Source: Baylisascaris procyonis (Eukaryota; Nematoda; Chromadorea; Rhabditida; Ascarididae). From it: a stretch of 64,000 bases of DNA. Below, piece by piece: positions 42,701 to 54,700 of the stretch (position 1 is its first letter; the number at the start of each line of letters is the position of its first letter). The translations under genes were made by a program, and so were the position numbers. The notes under the pieces were generated by a model. It did not search any database and was not told the origin of the DNA. It worked only from the letters and a program-made list of their open reading frames with translations. The stretch is from contig JAZARR010000214.1 in the NCBI GenBank assembly GCA_037389465.1, forward strand, positions 2,666,001 through 2,730,000. The letters are read 5' to 3'.

Positions 42701-45700
42701 TTTCGTTTTTCCTTTCTATCCAGCCATTAATGATAAATATACATTGATGGACGCCAATGCATAAATGCGACGTGATACAATTAAGTTAAAGAATATCGTT
42801 TCTGAGCGAAGTCAACTCTTCTAGGAGGTCAACATCTCACCTGAAGTTTTTCCTCTTGAAGTCTGAGCTCATGGTCACGTTCCCTTTGTGCCTCCAATTC
42901 ATGAATCCTTCTCAGCAAGTCATTTTTGTTTTTCTCATACGTCATACGTTCATCGGCACCACTCGAATTCATATTCAATGCACCATTCATAACTGTTTCT
43001 ACAGTCGCCTTCTAAACGATAGATCTTCAGCTGTTTCGTACTGATATGCCGATAAGAAAATGCATAAGAAAGTTTGAAACGATTTCAACAAAAAAGCTAC
43101 AATAGGTAAATATAATAAATGAGCAAATAGACCCAATTAGCAGGTAAAGAAGCGCGACAGAGGAGCCAACACGATGATTGCCTTTGCACTTCGCTTACCT
43201 GACCGACCGATTTAATGACTTAGCAAAAAACAATTAAATATGTCAAATAAAGGCGCCATCGCATTTTAGCTGATCGAGCAGCAAGCGCAAATCTTCCACA
43301 AAAGGTTCTTTTCGGCGATCAGAGCGATATAAATAACGATCGAACCAGTGTCAAATGCTTGTAAATTATTGGCACATATAATTGCTCATAATTCTTTTTG
43401 AAGTTAGTTTAGCATTGATCAGTATAAAGTATGACAAATGAAGTCAACCTATGATATAGATTACGCGTACAAAATTTCCCACATCCACCTTCAGTCGTTG
43501 TTGAGTTGAAGCTATCAGAGGAGCAAACAAACATACACCCTTAAACTCATATATAAGCAAGCGGCGGCCTTATCATCATCAACGCTTACGAGATAAATTT
43601 TCAGAATGCAAAAAAGCCGCAAATATAGGCATTCGTTAAACACAAATGTAGCAAAAATTCGTCTGAAGGTCAGAATGAACAAAACGAATATTGCATAAAT
43701 AGTTTACACATCGATCGAAAGTTCGAAAGCTCAAATGGACTAATTTTAAGTTCTCTTTCACTAATTTTAAGCATTAAAAACAACATTCAGAGATGTTTGT
43801 AACTTCGTTTTTGAACGATTAAAAACAATTCCACCTGTATCTAAGCATTTCCCTCTTTGAAAAATGGCCGACTCTTACGGTAGTAAAAAAACTGAATGAC
43901 TATCGAAAAAACCTTTCAAATATAGAAAAAAATAAGCAGTAGAATGATGTTAGAGCAAACCAGCTGTGCGAAGCGATCATAAAGATCGTTGATATTGTGA
44001 TTACTATCATCGCCGCTACCCAGCATACTGCCATCTGCAATACTAATCCACGTTAAGCTCTATCAAGCTGGGCATATTCATCAACAACTATCTCTTTATA
44101 ACTTTCAACAATACCATTTCACCCGAAAAAATGGGAGTCGCTAAATGAACGCCAAGAAACTGGCAGTGAATGAATCCTCCACATTTTAGCTGACCATACT
44201 AATCATAGAGTTCAAATTGTTCAAAAAAGTCCAGCATTGCGTTAGAAACTATTTTTTAGGTGATCCTTTGATCACTGCAAAATTCCTTCACCATAGATCC
44301 GCTCTTCAAGTGCGGAAGATGCGATCTCACTTGCTAACGTCACAACATCTTTCACTACCATTAATTTTTCTTGAAAATAATGAATCGTAGCGAAGAAAAT
44401 TTCAGACGATAGCCTGAGACATATACGTTGCTGCTTTTGGGATATTAACATTCAAGTTTTGAGCAGAGAATCGGTGAACCGCAAAGAACATGCTCTCCTT
44501 TAACGTCATTTGATTTCGCAGCAAGGGCCTATTGGTCTATGCCCCTTCTTCCTGAATAAAATGTCTTGATTATTAAACCACAGAGAGGGAAATGTCTCAG
44601 TCACCTGTGCTTTTCATTGTCACTCTATTTCCGCGAGTCGCCCCACGTTGTGAACTTCAGATCGTCGGGAAACTGTCACTGATTGTTTCGCAAAATATGC
44701 TAGGTAGACTATATTTGATCCTTATCCTTCATTTGAGAACAATTAAACTCTTTCATCATAATATTCCTTGCTTCCTATTGGATGTTAACTTCCAATCCTT
44801 CAGCTACTTTCCTTCTTTTCTTAGAAAGAAAATCACATATGCTGTAATCCAAGCCAGTCATGGAAGTCGAAACTGCCAACTAGGCAGAATGTTTTCGCTT
44901 TACTCTTATACATAACTGCGGCATGACGCTTCTCAGCAACCCTCAGTGAACTTCCACATATTTGCTTCGTGGAAATCAGCTATGGATAGTACTGTCGTAT
45001 CTGCATACCATTGCATGTATCTAACCTTTTCTTCCTGACACTTTTATAGTGACAGCCAATGAAGTTAGACTATTAGTGTGGTGTGCGCCATAGGTTGAAC
45101 TCCTATCGCATAACTCGTGCTAATCGGTGAATTTTGAAAGAACTTTAAACATTTAAAGACGCTGAAATCATTTGAATGCTTATCGATTGAAGTCGTGTGT
45201 AGGCGCTCATTTTACGTCGATCAGGGCCTCTCCTTAGGTGGTCAGAAGTTTATTATGCTCTTTCATCTCTGCGGAAACTGCGCTATCCTGATGAAGGTAC
45301 CGAATAAACTATGTCCTACGCCTTCCACTTAAAAACGATCGGGTGAATTCAGGCTTTTTAGAGAGTTAATCGTTTTTCGTAGACTGTTCTTCACCTTCTT
45401 CCTTTCATTGATAGCTGCTTTGGTGGACGTTTATCTTGAATTGGAAAAACCCCGTCGAACCTTGCCGGCTACTGTTGTCGAGGATATCATTAACTCAGAG
45501 TCTTCGACTCACATATAAAAAAATACAAAACGAAGAACAAACGCAACTCCATCCCCTTCCCTATTCGATGGCAATATTCGCACCCGTTGATACATATAAC
45601 TGTGCGACGAACCTCATTATGCGAAACAAAAATACTGTGTGCGAGTGGCAGGAGAGATGATATAGGAACTTCTCTGTATAAGTTACGCACCACAAGAATA

Positions 45701-48700
45701 TCATTATTTTTGCAACAACTAAGTTTAAAGACCTTTACATGGTGCGTTATCTTTTTAATGAGTCAGAAGTTCGAAATTCAGGCACTGATTTTTCTGTGCA
45801 GTCCAGTGTAGTGCGGAGAGATGGTTTCCGGTCGGTGTGAAAGGAAAGAATTCGGGAGAGGAATCTTTTCGGAGAGCAATTTTTTGGACAGGTACTTCGA
45901 TAAAATATCCGGAGGAAAAGACCGAGGAGTTTCCCATGAGCTCCTTGGCGATGACCCCCTTGAAACAGGTATTTCGCACCACTCTAGAATATCATCGGGG
46001 TCTCCAGTGAGAAGCGGCCGGTTAGCGCTAGAATTTTATCAAAAAAGTCGGCTAGAAAAAAATTAGAGATCTTCCCGACTGGGAGCGATCTATCACTTTG
46101 GAGACCCGAAGAAAAGAAGGGGAACTGATTCCCGAATAGATCTTCACGGGGAGCCTATTAGGACTCAGGAAGCCCGCACCAAATTAGTTCCTTCTAATAC
46201 TCAGGCAGTGGATACCTCGGCGCACGATGTTCCGAAATGCGAATGCACAAATTCCCTCCGTGATCAGCTTCTAAATGGAATTGTTGTGTGTCTAGCACGT
46301 GGCATACAATTCATGAAAGTAAGTGCTTAAACGATGACCATGGAATCATTATGAATAGGAAATATGTAAAAATAAGACTAGACAATATTTATTGGAAATC
46401 TGCGTAACTAACCAATAGCATAGAAATATTCGCCTTCCTCTCCACTTGCGCCATCATTCGATTCATCAAGCACCTGATAGGAAACACCGCCCTTCAACTG
46501 TTCCAACTCGTTCTGAATTTTCCATTTGTTTTTTACAGATGTAAAAGAAATATGCGTATAATACACACGATAAGCACTAGATAATTAACTATTGAAGGAG
46601 AACATAGCAGTAATCAGATCTCACTCATACACTAAAAAAAGTAGTTTATATGCCTTACTTACAGTTCAATAAAAGTCTGCATCAATATTCTTTCAAGAAA
46701 CAGTACATATTGAGATTAATTCAACAATGGGAGGATAAATGCTGAAAAGTGGGAGAGTCAGAAGGAGACAATGAAAAAGAATTACCTGAAAACGGCTCAA
46801 TAAGAAGTCGATCCATCGCAGTTTATCGTTAATTTTCCTCATTTCTTGTTCAATATTAGCAGAGCTGATTGTATCGGTCAATACTTCATTAGAATATGCA
46901 GGAATTTCATCCTGTAATTTGTGCACTTGCAAATCTTGTGAAATTGCACCTTCCATCTAATGAATAACTTTTTGAGACGAGATGCCCATCCTCACTTCCC
47001 CTTACCTTTCTCCTCGTCTTCAATAACTGCCTTCATTTTACAACTTTTCTTCTCTCCGTCCTATTCCCTTATCAGTAAGACTACCTTTTACTTGTTCTCA
47101 CGCTTTTAAACGCGTATATTCACTCCCTAACTTGCCAAAATTTTGGGAGCAAAAACAGCTTTATGTTCTTCTCGTCGGTGATACCCATCCCTTTAACAGT
47201 CTTATAAAATTTTTAACTCCTAAAGTTTTAGCTGCCGCTTTGACGAGCTTAACTGGACTAAGTTTGTGTGTGCACGAGAAAACATTACTTTTTTGATTTC
47301 CCGTCACTAGATGCTTCTTATTTGTTTGTTATTTGCTTGAAAGACTGCAAAATAGAACAAAGTCTAAAAAAACAGAAGAAACTTCAACGGAAGATTCAAT
47401 TCAGTAGTCAATAGAAATAACGATTAGATTTCATCGTAAATGAAAGCTTGCATCAAGAAATGAATTGAAATGCATATTTATATGCAAATGAGTTCAACGT
47501 TGAAATGAATTTGTGAGTTTTTCTTTGCTTCAGTAGTGCCAAAGCTCTTAAGGAATATTACTTACTAAGTGGTGCAAATAGTGCCCCGCAAACGATATTA
47601 GAAAATCTATTGTTTTCACCTCAATTCTGAACGAAATCAATTGTTCACATATCGCGAATATTTCACATCCTCATCACTCGATTCCACAAATTTGCACTGC
47701 CAACACTCCATTATATATGTCATTATTTATAAGTTTTTGTAATATTTCCATTTTCAACTTTTCAATCATTGAAGTGAGATCGGGAGTTAGAAAATTTGCT
47801 GGGTAATTTGCTGGGCACATCATAGGCCGACCAATTGTACTAACCTTTAATGGTATGTATCAGCTTTGAAACGAGTTGATACTCTTAAATGTTGCCCAAA
47901 ATTTACATTCATTTTGATCTATAGGATGAAAGTGAACGTCACTCTAGATAATAGTTCTGTGGCGAAAGTTACTGAGTGCATTAACGGTATGGCGAAAGCG
48001 CACATCGGTAGTAGCCCCGCTATTGCGTTTCCCCATTTATTCCATTTTTTTTTTTGTGATTTCTTTCTACATCGTTGCCTCATCTTCATTCTTTTATCGT
48101 CTATAAGTTTGATGGACGTATAGTATGCGATATTCAGAAAAAAAAAATCTCTGGAGGATTGAAAATTAGCAATTCTCAATCCATCATCAGTATACCTGAT
48201 GAAGAACTGCGCAAAGCTTGAGATGTTGTTACTTATTTCACGAGCTTAACAGCAGTAGTGTTTTAACAAGATTCGAACAAAACTGACCGCTTCCTTCTAT
48301 TTAACAATTGACGTGAATTAAGTGAGCAGTCAGTCAGTTATCGGTTTCAGACGAATGTGTGAAATGATAATTGTTTAAAAAATCAAACTTTCAGCTAAAA
48401 TTTGTTAGAGTATTTCCTTGTCACTTGAAATATTCAATACTTTTCATTTTTTTTCTTGATATTTCGGATATTTTCGGATAGTTTTGGATATTTTTGATGT
48501 CTCTTTAAATGAAGTTCAATATTATACTAGATGAATAACTGCATCAGGTGTGTTGCCAAGTGCTCGGGATTGTCGTTGCGCAGTCATTTCGTTCGTTATT
48601 CGTCTCTCCATCGGCTCATCCTCTACGAAACCTCTTGCAACGCTCGCATCCTTCTTAAAGACATCACTAGTTGCGTTTAATATTCCTTTGATTATTGCTT

Positions 48701-51700
48701 TTCCTTCGAGAAATGCATCACTTCAATTACATTCCCTCCAGTGATCGAAACATTCACCCATTTCGATGTAGCGAAAGCGCAATGTCTTTGAAAAAATATA
48801 TAATATAATATTGTCGTAATTAAACTTGCTTACTAGCTAGCTTACACTGAACTGATTTGCACCATTGGCATAGGTCGTAAGGATAGATTTATTTAGATTT
48901 TTCTTCTATACTTTCTGATAATATGAAGGATTTTTGATAGTTCTTGCTAGTCGTTTGTATCCACAATGAAGTGATAAAATGAAAACATGAATTAAGAAAA
49001 GTAGCCCTCACCTTGAAGTGATTTAAAATTGTGTGTTCAGATCAGTTAATAGCAAAAAACATCTTTTAATAGACAAATAGCTAAGCAGAGTTATTTAATT
49101 GCTGATGAGAATGAAATAATGAACACTAAATTGTACCGTTTCTTCATATGTTGTTCTAGTTGATACCCTTTGAACGTTGCTATCGTCATCGCTGAAAAAA
49201 CAATAATTTTTACCATTCCATAAAACATTTTTATAACTCTTTTTTTTATCGAAGATCACGAGATCTAATTATGAGAAACAAAGTGACGGTTTCCAAGAGC
49301 GAAGTGTTTTGAGGCAATATTCTTTCAGCAAGCTTGCATCGCAAACATCCATGCGCAATCTATTTAACTTGAACCTAATCTGCAAGAAGGAATGAATTGC
49401 AGGATTGCCCTTGAGATAACACAGATCCTGTGTGGTCAAGTACCCTCATTAATCTTTCTGCTATCCCTTACCTACAAGTCAACTGTAGAGTGGAGGCCAA
49501 GGAACCTCAAAACCATAACCTGATAATTTAGGTATAAATTCTGATACATACGAGGCCAATGTGAGAATCTCTGAGTCAAGTAAAATGCATATGTTTCTCT
49601 GTGCTTTGTTTTCTCAACGGTGTTTAGATGAGACCACATCGAGCCTTGACGTGTTTAACTCAGTCTGTTCATTAATTGCTGAAAACTTCGATGCTGTGGG
49701 CGACAATATTGCAATTACTTTTTATTTCAAAAAGCTGAAAAGAAACATTTAAAAGATTATACAAAATTTCTTCCTTTACTTCTAACAGAGATTAAGTTGA
49801 GTAGGGAGCACTCTTTCTTCTTTTCGACGAGGTTTTCGAGTAAATTTGCATCATTCTCAGTGTTCTCTGGTTCTTTTCAATATTTCTGTATGGCTGCTGT
49901 TGAAACGTTCTCAAATTGTGAACTCACCTCATAGTGGGCAATGGTGGTCTATGAATGGATTCTTTTGATTGGCGCTCTCCTTCATTGTTACTCGTTTGTC
50001 GATCGTTTTCAAGTGCACGTACTCTCGATTCAAGAGCCGTCAGTCTCCTGTAGAGACTCTCTTGTAAGCTTTCGTGCGGAAACAGCTCGTCTTTTGCAGC
50101 TTCATTCTTTTCAGAAGCACACACCACGAATATATACGCAAAAATCCAACACAACGAAATCTCATGCAGATATCGTGAACCACTACTGCCAGTGTGGTAG
50201 TCCATATCCAACGAATGCAAGCAATACGTGAGCTTAGGACGATAAATTCCTGAAAGCGGGAGGATAATAGGGATCGTCAAGTGAGGGGTTTGGGAAAAAA
50301 GGATGGGTTATGTAGATGATCGCTCAACAATCGGGTATAGTATGCTTGTGTGAAAGACCGTTGGCCGTGATGATGAGAGAGGCGTTATGCGATGATGATG
50401 GCTTGCTGGGAAGCGTATAGCAGCACGAGGAGAAGAGGAAACCGATTCGTATCAATGTCAATCGTTGGCGAGACGAGAACCACCGAATGAGAGCGAATAT
50501 TTTTTTTGATACGTTTCTCTGCTAACGCATAACAGATGGATGAATCTTTTTTTTGAACGACGACGATTTGCATTGTTTCTTCGACGTACGGTTACTATTG
50601 CATACTCAAAACGTCCACCATCGGCGTTTTCTTCCGAAAAAAATTGGCGCCTTATTCAGCTCATTTACATTTGAATAGATCGTCTACAAAACTCGTAAAT
50701 ATTCTTTTCCTTTTGCTTGCATTCCAAGGATTCTTTTTGCTTGTGAATCTGATAAAGCTTAATTTATAAATTCCATTTCAGAAAGCTTACAGCAAGGAAT
50801 TGCATTTAAATGAGAATCGTATCGATATTGTAGGATTCTAAGTTAATTAAATGCTGTAAAACTGCAAAACAAAGGAAATTGTTTTGAGGTGATTATTGAA
50901 AAAAGTGGAGTGTATTTCGAAGGGAACATTTATTTCTTAGATTCTTGCCTTTAATTGTTGATGTGAGGAAAATGTTAACTGGTATGCGACCACCATCAGA
51001 ACTATGTAATATAAAGACAACAGTACTGCTATGGATAAATGAAAGTATTGAAAGATCATTGCATTCGATAGTTATGACCTTAAATGAGAGAAGAGGGAAT
51101 TTTGAAACTTGAATAAATGGATACTTCTTGGGGAATAATCAATTAAAAATTAAAAATTGCTTTATTATTTTGTTTATCTTTGGCATTTGTTATTATTTTA
51201 CTGAATTGTATAACGGATATTCTTTTGCTTCTTTCGATGACTGAATTCGTTTTTTTTGCCCAGTTATTTCTATTTGAATATGTCTCGGATATGTACATAT
51301 ACTGTTTCTTTCGATGAAACGAAAGGAAAATGAGGTCTGAAAAACATTTGTATCTAAAGAAGAAAAATCTCCAGGGTGCCACAAATATGACAAGAATAAC
51401 AAGTGATAAATGTCATTCCTGGAAAAGAAAAGTTTTAGAGTACGATATCACTATAAATGAGCGGTAAATAAACTAATAAAACTTTTATTCATTTAAAGAT
51501 GTTAGCTGTTTTCGATATTATATTAAACCGTTACTTTTCACTCATAAGCAGCAACCTTCAACTTTACAATAGCTGCACTAAGCGCCTATTTCAACAAAGA
51601 AGAAATATTTCATTATAGTATTTATCATTTATTAGCCGTCGCAATCATTCCATGTCTGAATTAGCTGACGAAGTCTATCTTGAAGCAATGTACTCTAAGA

Positions 51701-54700
51701 ATCGAAGCCTCGCTTTTTATTGCTTCGAATTTTAGGGCTCACTGCATCAAGCATCCTACGAACATATTGTAACAAATATGAATCATATAAATGAGAGATA
51801 AACAACTTCGTTGATTGCATCTCTATGCCTTCGATAATGTAGCGATTATATAAAACACAACACGTTTTAAAATTTTTTATGCCTAACCGCTCTACGCTAT
51901 AGCGTAACATAGGAAACGTTAGTGACATGCACTTCGTCAGAGCATTTAATAAACAAAGTGTTGTTTTTCACTTTGCCAACTTCGTTGCATTTACGAGAAG
52001 CGCTCAATTTTATTGGTTCATTCTAGCAAATTTTAAGCTATCATAAAGCTAGTATTTAATTATCTCACTCGATAGCCATAGAAATTTACTCATGTTTTTC
52101 GTCAGTTTATCAAGTTTATAGATTTTAACTACCTTCATGCAGTTGAATTTCCACACTTCTATCTTCAAATTTATGATATTTCTTTGTGATTTACATCGCT
52201 TCTTAATTTTAGTAGAATAAAATCCTGGAAAACAATAAAAATTTCCTGCATAGATTGCTTATATGTCTTATTAAGAGTAAAAAGAAGACATATGATATGT
52301 TGCATATATTATAGTAAACAATAACACTTAGAGATTAGTGATTGTTTATAGAATTTGCAGAAGAGTGAAAATGATAGGAAGATGAGATTGCAGACGATGA
52401 TACGCATTTGGGATTGCTTCCTTCTCGAAGGTCCTAAAGTGCTTTTCCGATTTGCGGTGGCACTTCTTTCGATTCATGAGAGCGAAGTGTTGACTAGGAC
52501 GGATACTATTTCTGTTATGAAAATTCTTAAAGCATCTGTTCGATTGACATACGACTACGAAGGACTTTTCAAGGTGAGTTGTTGAGTGGAAGCTGTGCTT
52601 TCAAAGGAGTTGAGAAGAGCAGAGATCCCTACAGAACAAAACATATGAAGTTATCGCACCAAAAATCACCTGCTCAAAACATCTGTAGTATATGCAGATA
52701 AATGGAGAAAAACAATGCCTTCAGCTTACATTTTTGCAAGTAAAGATAAAGAAACAGAAAGAATATTCATGAGTGGATTTCACTGGACTATGAACGATAA
52801 TCGAGATTGAAAGTTGAACGCTGCAAATTCGAGTTGCATATTACTTCTTATACTGATGTTGCAAACAACGAAAAGTTAACGTGATACCGGTGATGTATAG
52901 TTTAATTTCTTTAGAAAGAGGAGAAGCAAGCTAGAAGGGTTGAAAATGTATGACGTATGCGCCTTTGCATTCCATTCAGCAGATCAACCAATTATATAAG
53001 TTAGCAATAAATAATAAAACACATGAAATAGTTCAGTTGGTTTGGCTTCTTTCGGAAATCTTATTCGTCGCAAATGCTTTCGAATTTTTTTGGCACTTTT
53101 AACTTTTTTCGAAATCAAGAGGTCAGTTTGAAAGTAAGCAAGTGATGCCATCTTGCAATGCGCTTTATAACCGTCAGTTTTTGCAAATATAGCTTTAGCT
53201 ACCGCCGTCTAACAATTCCAGAGAGACATGCACAAATAAACATTTGCACAAGTGACAAAAAGCAATATACACACATCGAACATCCATTCACTTCAATTGT
53301 ATCGAGACTAGTGAACAGTGGCGTTGTACTGAACGAGTGAGAATATTTATGTTTGCAAGGGTTGCAAAATACTCACGTTCAGTAGATCACGCTGGTGCGG
53401 AGTCAGTATAGAACGAAAACAAGACGATGGCAGGCGCACGAGAACGGAGCACTGTTGTTGACGACCGAAGGCGACGTTCCGTTGAAGGTGATGTTGGAGA
53501 CGACGTACTGTTGAAGGCACTGTTGGAGACGACGTACTGTTGAAGGCACTGTTGGAGACGACGTACTGTTGAAGGCACTGTTGGAGACGACGTACTGTTG
53601 AAGGCACTGTTGGAGACGACGTACTGTTGAAGGCACTGTTGGAGACGACGTACTGTTGAAGGCACTGTTGGAGACGACGTACTGTTGAAGGCACTGTTGG
53701 AGACGACGTACTGTTGAAGGCACTGTTGGAGACGACGTACTGTTGAAGGCACTGTTGGAGACGACGTACTGTTGAAGGCGGTGCGGGCGAAGCGTGAAGG
53801 CCACTAAGTGGCCGATGGCTAGCAAGCGAAATGCGGAGTTGAGCTTGGGCTGCTTATATCCCTTTGCGCAACTCCGCCTTCCATTACGTTGGCCCTTTCC
53901 GATACGGTCTCACGCCTCTTTTTGTGGGCCATGATTCCTTTTAGCATCGTTTCGTTTCCGGTGCTGATGCATCGGCTGTCCATCTTAGCTGGCGCCGCTA
54001 AGACGGCTGACCGTCTTTTGCTATTCAGCGGCGCCAGCGAGTCGCCATGACGGCATGAGCCTTCATGCATGCACTCGCTATTCGCGACACTCCCGCGGCC
54101 TTGGAAGTTTGCAAGAGGCACCCAGATCGGTTCAAACCTCTGCATCCTCGCGGGAGTTTCTGTCTCTTCGTGTGCTGCCCCGGTCGCTCTTTTTTTCTTC
54201 GGTCGACTTCTTACACGGCAGCATCCCGTCAGGTAGAGGACGTACTGTCGCCCGAAGTATGCCGCCGCGGCGCCTGCGACTCCTAATCCCACCGCGATCG
54301 CCGCAACTATGATCCACCGCCATTGCGAGGCGATGGCCTCAAGCTCCTTCGCGATAGCGACAGTGGATTTGTCGATTGTTTCGCTGGCAGCCTCGATAAT
54401 CTTCTTAGTGTTGAAGATCATCTTGTCGTTCCGGAGGTCCCATGTGACTCCCAGTAACGTAGCCTTGTGCTGCGCTTGTTCTGAGTCCTCGTTCAATGCA
54501 GAAAGGACTTCTAAACTGTTGCTTCGAAACTCTCGAAGATTCATATGAGCTTCTTCAAAGATGCTCTTTGCCTCTTGGCTCTTCATGATTGCCGTGGACA
54601 CCTGCTGTGCGGTCAGGAATACATTGTCCACGTAAATGTTGTCTTGTATCTCCTCTCTCAACTCGGTCGTTTTCCGTTTTAGGTGGTGTCGGATTGTGGC

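Larger units (their letters stand above)
27461..52393 (+). other. tbc-2 giant intron (24.9 kb) splitting the TBC domain
   Basis: Flanked by exons 14 and 15, both phase 0 and contiguous in the TBC domain. It contains the antisense fibrinogen-related gene (32574-50205), two unidentified + strand coding-like blocks (38877-39546, 45812-46318), an alternating purine/pyrimidine tract (28885-29085) and a C-rich tract (29951-29990). No gene was recognised in 27461-32573 or 50206-52393. Confidence 0.85.
53325..54089 (-). repeat. 3-prime LTR of the BEL/Pao element (765 bp)
   Basis: On the + strand it begins TGTACTGAACGAG and ends ATTCGCGACA. It contains the 29-bp minisatellite, a TATA-like box and the last 89 codons plus stop of the element's ORF. 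It has one extra T near 53347 relative to the other LTR and two substitutions near its right end. Confidence 0.95.

Noticed and set aside
53472..53790. CRISPR-like array
   Set aside because: Units are directly adjacent 29-bp tandem repeats with no unique spacers, in an LTR of a eukaryotic element.
53347..53825. Three overlapping - strand frames of 115-140 codons in the LTR (and their copies at 57490-57968)
   Set aside because: They result from the stop-free 29-bp minisatellite read in all frames, not from genes.
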